Positions 47,150 through 58,765 of a DNA stretch of 64,000 bases are shown piece by piece (the stretch's first letter is position 1; every line of letters starts with the position of its first letter). The stretch covers positions 82,564,678-82,628,677 of the forward strand of contig NW_023602073.1 in the NCBI RefSeq assembly GCF_014898055.3, in the 5' to 3' direction. This stretch comes from Talpa occidentalis (lineage: Eukaryota; Chordata; Mammalia; Eulipotyphla; Talpidae). The notes under the pieces were generated by a model. The model had not been told where the DNA came from. It saw only the letters and a program-made list of their open reading frames with translations, and did no database searches. The position numbers were made by a program, and so were the translations under genes.

Positions 47150-49660
47150 GGGTGGGGGGAGAAGTTACATTGAAATGGGTAGAAAAAGCCTCAGACACTC
47201 TTACCATAAATGGCACCCCTGGCACAGCAACACACAATAGAGAGGGATTCACAACTCCCAGCTTCTTCCCAAGGAGCAAATGATTTGAACCTAACATTTA
47301 GTGCCCAAGTACTTAACAGTTTCACCTAAGGGACTCCCCCCACTCCAAATACTTGTATCTAAAAGCCAACGGGGCTTCATTCATAAGAACCATAAGACTA
47401 TGGCAAAAAAATGATCTATAACAGGCTCAACAAGGGCTCCTAAAGTGATCTCCTCCACCATCTGGTCTCAGCACAGAGACAACAATAACAACAAAAATGG
47501 TTATTTCCCAGTGTTTCTCAGAAACAGGCCCACTTGCATATCTTAATAGCTATAGCCTGAAGGTCAAATTTCCTATTTAACACACTTTTAGTGGCTCCTG
47601 AGATCCCTTATGAGACTATGAGGCCAGCTGTCACCATCTTCATACTATCCCTCTATTCCATTCCAGGTCACCAGTGTCCTCCTGAAAGGAGCTTGTACAT
47701 ATCTCTGGCACCCAGTTTTTGTGTGTCCTGCCCAGAGGAAAGAATCCTTGAATGTCTGGCTCTGGTGTTTAGCAGGGCTTGCATTTAGGGGTTTTAATGG
47801 GTTAGCAGCAAACTAAAGAAGTAGTTTTCAACTACTATCTCTAGCAGGGCTCCATAAGGAGACAACAGATAGAAATACCCAAATCCTATGCTTTCCCCAA
47901 AAGAGGCCTATTTACAAATTTTTAAAGTTACAGCTAAAAAGTCAGATTTCTAATGTAACACACATTCTCCGTGAAGTCAGATCCAGGTTTCCAGATTATC
48001 TCTGGGAGCCCTTGTGTACATGCCTGGCATCATGGCTTCTGTGGTTGCCACCCAGGGGCTATACCTCTTGATGGCACGGGCTAGTGAAATCTGCTAGTCT
48101 TATATCTGTCAGCCTCACAGGCCTATAGTAAACAAAGACACCATTCTTAACTGATTATCTACCAGGACTCAGCCTAGAGGGAACACACAAAATGCCAACC
48201 TCCCAATATTTCCTTGAAGGAGATCTAGTTGCATCATTCAAAAGCTGCTGCTGGTGGATCCAATTTGCAATCCATCTACATCTAAGTGTTAAATGAAACC
48301 CACCTCTTTGGGACACGGGCAACTCTTAACATACACTCAACCACTGGGAGCTAATAAAACAAGGCAACTTGGACTACCACAAAGGTTTAAGAGATAACCA
48401 AGGACTAGGGCTAGGATGACAACAATATAGGGTTGTCTCCTATAGGTGACTACTCCATCAAGACAGAGAGGTGGGTCTTTTGAATGCATTAAAAAAACAC
48501 AGAGTTAAGAAACAGAGAAACAATTCCAAATAAAGCAAAGCTCCATAAAGACCTAATGAAATGGGAATAAGTGATTTACTTTATAGAGAGTTCAAATTAT
48601 GGTAACAGAGTTGCTCAATAAGGTCTAAAGCATAATGCACAGAAAGAATTCAACAAAGAGGTAATATACCAAAAAATTTACAAAGCTGAAGAATAATTGA
48701 ACTAAAAAATTCAATAGAGTGGTTTATAGCAGACTAGATGAGGTAGAACAAAAATATCAGCAAACTAGAAGTCAGGGAAGTGGAATTACTCTAATAATAA
48801 AGAAAGAAAGGGCCTCCCCGGTGGCGCAGTGGGTTGAGAGGTGCACTGTGAAGCTGTCTGCAGCCTCTGCAGTGCGGGTTCGAGAATCCTGGCCGGCCTG
48901 CAAGAATCCCACATGGTGCAGTAGACCTCTTCTGTCATGCCTACTGCTCCCCTCAGCAGTGTATTTCTGTCATCTGCCTGTTCTGCTCCCCACTCTATCT
49001 CTGGTGAATCCTCTCACCCAACCTCGCCTCTGGCCTGTATCCCAGCTCTTGTATAAAAAAATAAATCTTTAAAAAAAAAAAAAAAGAAAGAAAGAAAATG
49101 AAAAATAGTGAAGACAGATTAATGCAATTATGAAATAGCATCAAGACCAACAATATGTGCATTCTCTGTTCCAGAAGGAACAAAGAAAAAGTTACAGAAA
49201 GCATCAAATCTCAGAGAAGAGAACAAGAAAGGACCAAAGAAATTACAAAACAGCTAGGAAACAATGGGGAAAGAAAGGCAATAACAATAATCACCTTAAA
49301 TATAAATGGATTAAATTCTCCAACGATAATGCGCAGAGTAGCTAGATGGGTTAAAAAATAAAGAACACCACAGCAACATGAAACAACCATGCTGCAGACA
49401 AGAGAGTTCAATTCAGTTTTTAGGATACAGATAGACTAAAAGTGAAGTGATTGAAAAATATATTCCATGTAAATGAATTCCAAAATAAAGCTGGGATAGC
49501 TGTAATTATATCAGACAAAATAGTCTTTAGACAAAACATGTACTAAGTGACAAAGAAAGTTACTATATGATGGCGGGATCAGTCCATCAAAGGATATAAC
49601 ATTTGTAAAATGTATTTTCACCTAAAAAGGAGCAGTTAAATATATAGCACAAACATTTAC
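47150..49660 (+). mobile_element. L1M 5' UTR / ORF1 / ORF2-start fragment, split by a SINE
   Basis: The ORF1-side text GAACTAAAAAATTCAATAGAG and the ORF2 start ATCACCTTAAATATAAATGG (which translates TLNINGLNSP) identify old L1. The 47150-48480 part is C/A-rich and is probably its 5' UTR, which is less certain. The SINE at 48810-49086 splits it. Frames are disrupted. Confidence 0.6.
48810..49086 (+). repeat. tRNA-derived SINE, older subfamily, inside L1M
   Basis: Head GGGCCTCCCCGGTGGCGCAG, hairpin CTGCTCCCCTCAGCAG, CTGGCCTGTATCCCAGC and TAAATCTTTAAA tail. It is flanked by AAAGAAAG on both sides. The 117-aa open frame across it is an artefact. Confidence 0.93.
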
Positions 49661-50240
49661 AGGCCTGAGAAAATGACACCTCAAATTTGTCCCACCGTGG
49701 TGGCCAGTGGGCTTACATTCCCAGATCCCAGAGGTCTTTAACAGATGGGGAAAGAGTTAACTATTATCCCCAGGGCACAGGAGAGAGCTAACAGACTCAG
49801 GCATGTAGTCTTTCTGTGAAAGAAGACTATTAGCTTTTCTTTGTAGCTAAAGCTTGAGAGGTAAGACACTAATTAAACACACATCTAAGTGCTAATAGTA
49901 ATACTCTGTACAGAGGCAATTAGAGGGTAGACACTATTGTTACATTCTACCTCTGCCTTACTCTCGAGATTGCTGGTAACTCCTAAAGGGGACTTGCACA
50001 CAATTTTCTTGCTCTTGTTTTTATTTCTACTGCCTTGGTTTTTGTGGGTACCACTAGGGAAAACTCCTGATCATCAGGCCCTGGGCGTCTGTTCATGAGT
50101 TCAATGTGACAGTATCAAAACCAGAAATAGTTCTTAACAGGCTAACACCCTAGAGGTCAACTCAGAGGAATCAGACAGAATCACATTATTATCTGGTCAT
50201 CCCCTGAAAAATATAATTACATACGTTAAAAGAATAGATC

Positions 50241-51646
50241 ATTTTTTATTTTGATTTTTACTTTATTATAGTCTTTTTCCTGGTCCCTTATTTAGGTTTT
50301 CTAAATTCCTGCTATGAGTGAGACCATCTGATATTTTTCTTTTTCTTTCTGGCTTATTTCGCTGAGCATGATCCCTTCCAGCTCCATCCATGTTGCTGCA
50401 AATTGCGTGTTTATCTTTTTTGATTGCTGAGTAATATTCCATTGTGTATATAGACCACATCTTCTTGATCAAGTCATCTATTTTTGGGAATTTGGGTTGT
50501 TTCCATAGCTTAGCTATTGTAAATAGTGCTGCTATAATACACAGGTGCAGGTGCCTTTATGAATTAATGATTCTGTGTCCTTTGGGTAAATACCTAGGAG
50601 TGGTACTGCTGGATCATATGGAAGCTCCATCTTTAGCAGGTTGAGAAATCTCCACACAACTTTCCAAGGTGTTTGGACCAGTTTGCACTCCCACCAGCAG
50701 TGCAGAAGAGTTCCTTTCTCTCCACATCCTTGCCAACATTTGTTGTTGCTAGTTGTTTTTACTATGTGCCATTCTCACTGGTATAGATGGTATCTCATTG
50801 TAGCTTGATTACAAGTGATGTTGAATATTTTTTCATATGCCTGTTGGCCATTTGCATTTCCTCCTCTATTATTGAAACAAAAAAAAATTAAATACTTGGG
50901 ACTAAACCTAACAAAAGTGGTAAAGGACCTATACAAAGAAAACTATGAAACACTGTTAAAAGAAATGGAAGAAGACACAAAGAAATGGAAAGACATCCCC
51001 TTCTCATGGGTTGGAAGAATTAACATTATCAAAATGGCCATCCTGCCAAAAGCAATTCACAGATTCAATGCTATTCCAATAAAAATTTCAATGACATTCT
51101 TCAAAGAAATAGAACAAATATTGATGAAATTCATATGGAGCCACCAAAAACCCTGAATAGCCAAAGCTCGCCGGAAAAAAAAAAAAAAGAAAAGGGAATG
51201 GAGGTATCACACTCCCAGACTTCAAACTATACTACAAAGCCATAATAATCAAAACTGCATGGTATTAGAACAAGAACAGACATACAGACCAATGGAACTG
51301 AACAGAAAATCCAGAAATAAACCCACAGATTTATGGTCAACTAATCTTTGACAAAGGAGAAAAGAATATACAATGGAGCAAAGAAAGTTTGTTCAATAAA
51401 TGGTGCTGGGAAAACTGGGTTGCTACATGCAAAAGAATGAAGCTTGACTACTACCTCACACTGTGCACAAAAACCAACTCAAAGTGGATTAAAGAACTAG
51501 ACAGAAGACCTGAAACCATAAAATATATAGAAGAAAAATAGGCAAAACACCACATGATATACACCTCAGTAACATCTTTAAAGACACATCACCCAAACCA
51601 GTGATAGTGAAGGCAAAGATAAACAGCTGGGACTTACATCAAATTA
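50241..51646 (-). mobile_element. Twin-primed (5'-inverted) L1 insertion
   Basis: 50241-50870 is antisense L1 3' end: complement of the ATGGAATATTACTCAGCAATC region plus a terminal A-tail seen as T/A-rich sequence at 50241. 50879-51646 is sense ORF2 from earlier in the element ([19 protein letters not shown], then [17 protein letters not shown]). The two parts are inverted relative to each other, as in twin priming. Near-matching duplications AAAAGAATAGATC (50228-50240) and AAAAGAATAGCTC (51647-51659) flank the whole. The ORF2 piece keeps about 90 open codons, so this is one of the younger L1s here. Confidence 0.85.
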
Positions 51647-51659
51647 AAAAGAATAGCTC

Positions 51660-51830
51660 TTAAAAGTTCTTTTCACAAGAAAAAAGTAGTAATGACATAT
51701 GGTGATGGATGTTAACTAGACTTACTTTAGTAATCTTTGGGAGTATATACAAATGTTGAATCACTATGTATATGCCTGAAAATAGTGTTATATGTCAGTC
51801 ATACCACAATTAAAAATTCCCAAATTCTTT
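51660..51830 (+). mobile_element. Old L1ME-type 3' end split by the twin-primed L1
   Basis: TGGTGATGGATGTTAACTAG, AATGTTGAATCACTATG and TATATGTCAGTCATACCAC form a typical old L1 3' terminus. Its upstream part ends at GTTAAAAGAATAGATC just before 50241, so the younger L1 landed inside it. Confidence 0.75.
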
Positions 51831-52189
51831 TAAAATATTGAATTAAATGTAAATGGAAATACACACACTATAACCTATGGGATGCTGTAAAAGAAGCTCA
51901 GTGTAAAGTTTATACTTATAAACGCACATATTATGTAAATAGAAACATCTAAAACTGTGTAACTTTATATATCAGAGAACTATAAAAAGAATAACAAATG
52001 AAGCCCAAAATTAGCAAAGGAAGGTAACAACTGTAAGATAGAAGTAAATGAAGTAGAGACTAGAAATAGAAAAGGTCAATGAATGAGGTTTTTTTTTTTT
52101 TAAGTAAACAAAATTCACAAAGCTTTAGACAGAGTAATTGAGATGAGAAAGACTGGAAATGAGTAAGTGAAAGAGAAGACGTTACAATT

Positions 52190-52353
52190 TTTTGTAAAGA
52201 TTTATTTATGCATACAAGAACTGGGGTACAGACCAGAGGTGTGCGGGGGAATGAGAGATTCACCAGAGACAGAGTGGGGAACAGAACAGGCAGATTGACT
52301 GAAATACACTGCTGAGGGGAGCAGTGGGTGAGTTAGGAGAGGTCTGCTGCACT
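52190..52353 (-). repeat. 5'-truncated SINE with TSD
   Basis: Only the tail-side 160 bp of the unit is present, up to GGAGAGGTCTGCTGCACT. The flanks GAAGACGTTACAATT (52175-52189) and GAAGACGTTATAATT (52354-52368) match except for one base. Confidence 0.9.
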
Positions 52354-52926
52354 GAAGACGTTATAATTGATACCGAAAAACACAAGGGATCATAAGAGAC
52401 TACTATGAACAATTACATGCCAACAAATCGCAAACCAAAACCCAAGTATATCCTGCTCACAAGAAACTCATTTAAGTTATAAGATATAAAGTGAAGGGAT
52501 GAGAAACAGTCCTCCTTCACAAAAGAAGTATACAAGAAACTTACCTCAAAATAGAAGCCATATATGAAAAACCCACACCCAACATCATGCCCATTGGTGA
52601 AAAACTGAACACTGATGGTGAAAAACTGAAAACTTCTAAGATCACAGACAAAGATTGTACATTTTCATCACTATCAATATAGAGTTGAAGTTCTAGCCAG
52701 AGTGATTAGACAAGAGAAGAACAAATGTTTTCCAAATTGGAAAGGAAGGATTTAAACTACAACTAATTGCAAGTGATACAATAACATACACAGAAAACCC
52801 CAAAGACTCCAGTAAAAATCTATTAGAAATAATAGTCCAATCTACAAAGTACACAAAAATCAGTAGTGTTTCCATATACTAACAATGAATTAGCAGAAAG
52901 AAAAATCAGGAAAATAAGTCAATTTA

Positions 52927-53206
52927 TTTATTTATTTATTTATTAAAGATTTATTCATTCATGCATACAAGAGCTAGGTACAGGCCAGATGTGTGGGAGG
53001 GTGAGAGGATTCACCAGAGACAGAGTGGGGAACAGAACAGGCAGACTGACTGAAATACACTGCTGAGGGGAGCAGCGGGTGAGACCGGAGAGGTCTGCTC
53101 GCCATGTGGGTTGCTCCCGGCTGGCCAGGGATCAAACTCACACCGCAAAGGCCGCGGACAGCTTCACAGAGCTGCACTCAACCACCTGTGCCACCTGGGG
53201 AGGCCC
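52927..53206 (-). repeat. tRNA-derived SINE, older subfamily, with TSD
   Basis: AATAAGTCAATTTA (52913-52926) and AACAAGTCAATTTA (53207-53220) flank it. Head, hairpin and a long (ATTT)n tail are complete. Confidence 0.94.
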
Positions 53207-53666
53207 AACAAGTCAATTTATAATCACATCAAAAATAATTAAATATCTTGGAGTAAATTTAATCAGAGTTAAAAAGACCTATATACCAAAAACTATAAGG
53301 CATTGTTGAGAGATATAGAAGAAGATACAAAGAAATGGAAAGATACTCTGTGTTCATGGAGTAGAAGTATTAACATCATTTAAATGGCCATATTTACTAA
53401 AGCAATATATTCACTGCAATTCCTACAAAAATTTTAACTGCATCATTCACAGAAATATAACTAAGAATATCATGAAATTTGTAACTAAAAAGAGTCCAAA
53501 GAGCCAAACAATTCTGACAAAAAGGAATAAAACAGAGGTATCATGTTTGCTGACTTCAACTGCACTAGAGAGTGACCGTAATTAAACTGCATAGTGTTGA
53601 AATACAAACAAATCCAAATCAATGGACCAGAAGTAGCCCAGATATAAACTCATATATATATATATT

Positions 53667-53953
53667 TTTTTAAAGATTTATTTATTTATTTATTTATACA
53701 TACATACATACATACAAGCACTGGGTACAGTCAGAAGCGCGGGAGGGTGAGAGAATTCACCAGAGCCAGAGCGGGGAGCAGAGGCAGAAGGACCGAAGTA
53801 CACTGCTGAGGGGAGCAGCGGGCCACAGGAGAGGTCTGCTCACCATGCGGGACCCTCCTCCGGTGGCCGGGGAGCAGCCGGGATCGAACCGCACTGCAGA
53901 GGCTGTGGGCAGCTTCGCAATCCAGCGCTCAACTGCTGCGCCACAGGGAGGCC

Positions 53954-53954
<1 letters not shown>
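53667..53954 (-). repeat. tRNA-derived SINE, younger subfamily, in an AT tract
   Basis: GGTACAGTCAGAAGCGCGGG, GAGCCAGAGCGGGGAGCAG, GGGACCCTCCTCCGGTGGCC and GGATCGAACC mark the younger subfamily. ATATAT sequence lies on both sides, so the duplication cannot be measured. Confidence 0.93.

Positions 53955-53955
<1 letters not shown>

Positions 53956-53996
<41 letters not shown>
53956..53996. repeat. (AT)n microsatellite
   Basis: About 20 AT units directly after the SINE head. Confidence 0.97.
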
Positions 53997-54000
<4 letters not shown>

Positions 54001-54196
54001 ACAATTAATTTGTGACAAAATAGCCATGAGTATACAATAGAGCAAGGAAAGTCTCTTCAATAAATAGCTGTGGAAAAACTTCATAGATACACGTGAAAGA
54101 ATGAAACTGGACCACTTACCTAACACCACACACAAAAATTGACTCAAAATGGATTAGAGATTTGCATCTGAAACCTCAACTTTAAAATACATGGAA

Positions 54197-54568
54197 AAGG
54201 GCCTCCCTGGTGGCGCAGCAGTTGAGCACTGGGTTGCGAGGCTGCCTGCAGCCTCTGCAGCGCTGGTTCAATCCCTGGCTGCTCCCCCTCCACCGGAGGA
54301 GGGTCCCACATGGCACGCAGACCTCTCCTGCCGCCCGCTGCTCCCCTCAGCAGTGTACTTCGGTCCTTCTGCCTGTTCTGCTCCCCGCTCTGGCTCTGGT
54401 GAATCCTCTCACCCTCCCATGCTTCTGACTGTACCCAGTGCTTGTATAAATAAATAAATAAATAAAATATATATATATATATTTTTTTTTTAAAAAAAGT
54501 GCCTGGATATTTGTCCCTATCTATCCTACCAAGTTTAATAAATAAATAAATGAATGAATAAATAAAAT
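54197..54568 (+). mobile_element. Younger SINE with about 100 bp of extra 3' sequence inside its TSD
   Basis: The duplication AAAATACATGGAA is exact at 54184-54196 and 54569-54581. Between the copies, 54199-54470 is a complete SINE ending in (AAAT)n. It is followed by an AT run, a T run, GTGCCTGGATATTTGTCCC, CTATCTATCCTACCAAGTTT and a second A-rich tail of AATA/AATG units. The extra block looks like a 3' transduction, or a later event within the tail. Confidence 0.85.
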
Positions 54569-55262
54569 AAAATACATGGAAGAAAACAAGTTATGCTCCT
54601 TGACATTGGTAATACAGATATGTTTGCAGACACCACTCCAAAGGCATGGGAAACAAAACCAAACATAAGCACACAGGTCTGGTTAAACTAGAAATTTTCC
54701 ACACTGTCATCAAAATATAACCTACCAAACAGGAGATGATATTTACGAATCAGACACACAGTAAGGGTTAAAATCCAAAATACATAAAGAACTCAAAGGG
54801 ACAAAAATAAGCAACCTGATTAAAAACGGGCAGAGGAAATGACTAGACATTTCTTCAAGAAAGATATGCAGATGTTCAGCAGACATATGAAAGTTGTTTA
54901 TCATTTCTTATTATTAAGAAAATGCAAAGCAAAACAACTGAATATTTGCAAATGATATGACCTCACACCTGTGAGAAAGATTATTATACAAAAGATACGA
55001 AACAACATTTATTGGAGAGAAATTGTGAAGAATGGTAACTTTATTTGCTCTTGGTTCAAATGCTAATTGGTGTGGCCATTATGAAAAGTGTATGGACAGT
55101 CCTCAAAATATTAAAAATTAAAATTGTATATGATCTAATTATCCCACCTCTGGGCATTTACCAAAAATACAAAAATATTAATTCGAAGAGATGTGTGAAG
55201 TCCACCTCCTGTCCCACCACATTCACTGCAGCATTATTTACAATAGCCAGGAGATGGCTATT

Positions 55263-55263
<1 letters not shown>

Positions 55264-55299
<36 letters not shown>
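55264..55299. repeat. (CA)n microsatellite
   Basis: About 18 uninterrupted CA units inside the L1 3' region. Likely polymorphic. Confidence 0.97.
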
Positions 55300-55301
<2 letters not shown>

Positions 55302-56547
55302 GATGAAACCTTGCTATTTATAGCAATATCGATGTAAAGAGAATTATGTTTAGTGATATAAGTCAAATGGAGAAAGACAAACACAATGTGATCACACTCA
55401 CATGTGGTACATAAAGAAACGAGTGAAACAAAAACAATCTTTTACAGTATTAAAAATAATTGAACACTTAAGATTAGAATTTTATTTATTTCAGGTTTAC
55501 AAAAACTTTCCTCTCTACCCTGACTAGTCTAACTTTTAGATCAAGATTAGTGAATGAAGTTCAAAAACTTGCCAGTTTCTTTTTCCCTCAAGATTATACT
55601 TTATAGTGCCTAAAGTTTGAAAGATTTTCCAGATGACCAGAGAGGCACAGTCACAGGTATTAGCCTCTAATAGATATAATTTTAATTTTTAAAACTAGGC
55701 AATTTGGTATTTTATAAGTATTTGTGGCTAGGTATTGGTCAACATTGTGATAAAAGATTATACTGTTGTAAAACAAAAAAAAAAAAGGTCATACCCAAAA
55801 AAAAAAAAAAAGAAATCTGAACAGACAAATTACTAGTTAGGAGATTGAATCAGTAATCTCCAAACACAGAAAAGCCCAGGACTACATGACTTCACTGCTG
55901 AATTCTAACAAATATTTAAATAGCAATCCTTGTCAAATTCATCCACAGATTAGAAGAGGAGGGAACTATTTCCTCACTGATTTTATAAGGCCAGATTTAC
56001 CCTGATACCATGACGAGACAAAGATACTAAAAGGGAGGAAATTGTAGACCCATTTCCTGATAAAAATATCCTCAACAAAATAATAGCAATCCAAATTTAA
56101 CAATGCTTTAAAAGAATCATGCACCATGATCCCAGGATTTATTCCTGGGACACAAGGGGGCTCAACATATACAAGTAAATAAATATGATATACTGCATTA
56201 ATAGAACGAGTGATAAAGATTATATGATCATCTCATGCTGAAAAATGCAGAAAATATATTTGACAGGATACAGAATTCATGATAAAAAAATTCTCATTAA
56301 ATTGGGTACAGTAGGATGTAATTCAACACAATATTCACCATATAAGCCCACAGTCAACATTGTATTTCATGATGAAAGTCTGAAATCTTCTCCTCTAAGA
56401 TTATATAGAAAACAAATGTACTCTCTTACTACTCTTATTCAGCAAAGCACTGGAATTCCTAGCTAGAGAAGTCAGGCAAGACAAAGAAATAATGTCATCT
56501 AGCAGGAAAGAAAGATAATTTTTATTTGTAGATGATATGCTCTTATA

Positions 56548-57061
56548 CAGGAGGTCTCCAAATAATGTCATTTTGTTCAATGCAATTCATTATAATGTTG
56601 ATTAAAAAAAATATTTGATCAGGATCACTGTGTGGCATTTATACATTTTCTCCAGGTCTATGTGGTTTTTCTCCAAGTACTCTGGTTTCATCTCATGTCC
56701 CAAGATTTGCACTTCAGATTAATTGGCATGTCTGTACCCTGTGATGGAAGGGTACCCTAACAGGGTTGGTTCCTGCCTTGTATCCTGAGTTAATGGGTTA
56801 ATCTATGACCATTTGTGACCATGGACTAGAATAAGCAGGTAGGAAAATGAATGAGTGAATGAATACAAAGTGTTGTTCAATATTCAAAATGTTCTGGTTC
56901 TTTATTTGGAAGTTTATTGATGTTTTGTGACCACAAATAAGCTATAGGAAGTTGACTTTTGTTTTTATCAATTAACCTATGGTAAAACTGGTTTTGTTAG
57001 ATTGTTTTGCTTAAAATCACAGTTCCCAAGAAGCTATCAATGATGTGAATGAGGACTTAGT
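56548..57061 (+). mobile_element. Tc/mariner-like non-autonomous DNA transposon (Kanga-like?) nested in L1
   Basis: The left end CAGGAGGTCTCCAAATAATG and the reverse complement of the right end (ACTAAGTCCTCATTCACATC) form imperfect inverted repeats. TTATAC lies at both flanks (56543-56548 and 57062-57067). L1 ORF2 text resumes immediately after. The interior includes CCCTGTGATGGAAGGGTACC, GGTTGGTTCCTGCCTTG and AAAATGAATGAGTGAATG. The family name is from memory and uncertain. Confidence 0.65.
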
Positions 57062-57667
57062 TTATACAAACGAACTGTTGAAACTAATCAGGATATTAGT
57101 TGCAGGTTATCAAATTAATGTAAAGAAACCAGTGGAATTTCTATACTTCAATAATGAGAGATCTGAAAAATAAAGAAGACCATCCTATTCATAACATCAT
57201 AAAAATGAAAATCTTAAGGATAAGTTTAACCAGGGAAGTGAAAGACTTGTAAAATGAAAACTATAAGACTTTGATGAAAGAAATGGAAGATGATATATCA
57301 ACTGGAAAGATATTCCATACTTTTTGGTCAGATGATTAATAAAATATTCATATTAACCAATGTCATCTGTAGATTCAATGCAATCTCTTAATTCACAGAA
57401 ACAGAAAAAGCAATCCTTATACTTGCATGGAACTATGAAAACTCCAATAGGTTAGCAATCCTAAGAAAGAACAACTAAGTTGAAGCATCACATTTTCTCA
57501 CCTCAAACCATACTACAGAGTTACAGTAATTTAAACAGGATAGCAATGGCATAAAATGACATATAGACCAATGGGTCAGAAAAAAGAGAGCCCAGGAATA
57601 AACACCTACATATATGACCAACTACTATTTAATAAGGGAGCCAAGAACACTCAAAGAGGAAAGGATA

Positions 57668-57955
57668 GGGCCTCCCTGGTGGCGCAGCAGTTGAGCGCTG
57701 GGTTGCGAAGCTGCCCACAGCCTCTGCAGTGCCGGTTCGATCCCCGGCTGCTCCCCGGACACTGGAGGAGGGTCCCACATGGCGCGCAGACCTCTCCTGC
57801 CGCCCGCTGCTCCCCTCAGCAGTATACTTCGGTCCTTCTGCCTGCTCTGCTCCCTGCTCTGGCTCTGGTGAATTCTCTCACCCTCCCGTGCTTCTGACTG
57901 TACCCAGTGCTTGTCTAAATAAATAAATAAATAAATAAATCTTAAAAAAAAAAAA
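57668..57955 (+). repeat. tRNA-derived SINE, younger subfamily, 13-bp perfect TSD
   Basis: AGAGGAAAGGATA is exact at 57655-57667 and 57956-57968. The element is complete and CpG-rich, with (AAAT)n, TCTT and a 13-A end. The 113-aa open frame through it is an artefact. Confidence 0.96.
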
Positions 57956-58469
57956 AGAGGAAAGGATAGTCTAACAAATGATGCTGGGAAAACAGGATAC
58001 CCATATGCAGAAAAGTGAAATTGGATTCCTGCTTAAAATCACTCGCAAAATTGACTTGAAATAGATTAAAGAGAAACATAAGACTTGTCACTGTAAAACT
58101 CCTCAATGACATATAAGTGAATTCTTTGACATCAATTTTGGCATGACACCAAAATCACAAGCAACAAAAACCAACAACTGGGAATACATCAAACTAAAAA
58201 GCTTTAGCACAGCGAAGGAAACCTTCAACAAAAGGAAAAGCAACATATGGAAAACTGGGATAATGTTACTATAACTTTAAACTCTAAGGCTCATGAAATA
58301 GCTGAAAACTGCTCAGTTTCTGTTTCTTGGCTGGTCACTGTGAGTTGTTAAAAGCCTAGAGGTTTATACATCAAGATCATTTCCCCATATACATCAAGAT
58401 GATTTCCAAGGTCAAGAATGAAAAATTTTCCTTTCCTTGATGTAATCTACTAAATCTTTTTCTGCATCT

Positions 58470-58765
58470 TTTATCATTTAGGGCTCAACTTAAATATCAT
58501 CTCCCAAAACAACTTACCTAAGGTGGCTCCATTCTCAAACTATTCTTCTAGTACTTTATTACTTTTAATTCATAGCATTTATCACAATCTCAAATCATTC
58601 ATGTTATTGTCTAGCTTACTGTCACATAAACAAGTATTCAGGAATCTAAGATCTTTAAGAATAAAGACTTTATTTGCTTCCCTACACTCAGAATCTAGAA
58701 TATTCCCTGCAATTAGTAGGTCCAAAGAAGTACTTGTTGAATGAAAAAATAAATCAATGAATGTC
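58470..58765. repeat. L2 3' region
   Basis: GGGCTCAACTTAAATATCATC, AATAAAGACTTTATTTGC, AGAATATTCCCTGCAATTAG and TACTTGTTGAATGAA follow the L2/MIR-class 3' region order. Confidence 0.65.

Larger units (their letters stand above)
52375..55470 (+). mobile_element. L1 ORF2 body to 3' end, interrupted by three SINEs
   Basis: GAGACTACTATGAACAATTAC, a KPTPNIMPIGEKLNT-like frame, EVLARVIRQEK-like text, AAATATCTTGGAGTAAATTT, GAAAGTCTCTTCAATAAATAG and GGCATTTACCAAAAATAC occur in ORF2 order. SINEs at 52927-53206, 53667-53954 and 54197-54568 split it. All frames are broken. Confidence 0.82.
55835..58262 (+). mobile_element. Second L1M ORF2 copy, interrupted by a DNA transposon and a SINE
   Basis: CACTGCTGAATTCTAACAAA, GATCCCAGGATTTATTCC, TGTAGATGATATGCTCTTAT, GTTGCAGGTTATCAAATTAA, GATGCTGGGAAAACAGGAT and CAACTGGGAATACATCAAAC give ORF2 order from mid-RT to near the end. 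It is split at 56548-57061 and 57668-57955. Dead. Confidence 0.82.

Noticed and set aside
50815..51156. 113-codon frame with reverse-transcriptase-like text
   Set aside because: Real similarity, but it is a fragment of L1 ORF2 inside a twin-primed insertion, not a host gene.
55264..55299. CA-coded open frame of 92 codons around 55045-55323
   Set aside because: L1 3' region plus a CA microsatellite. Not a gene.
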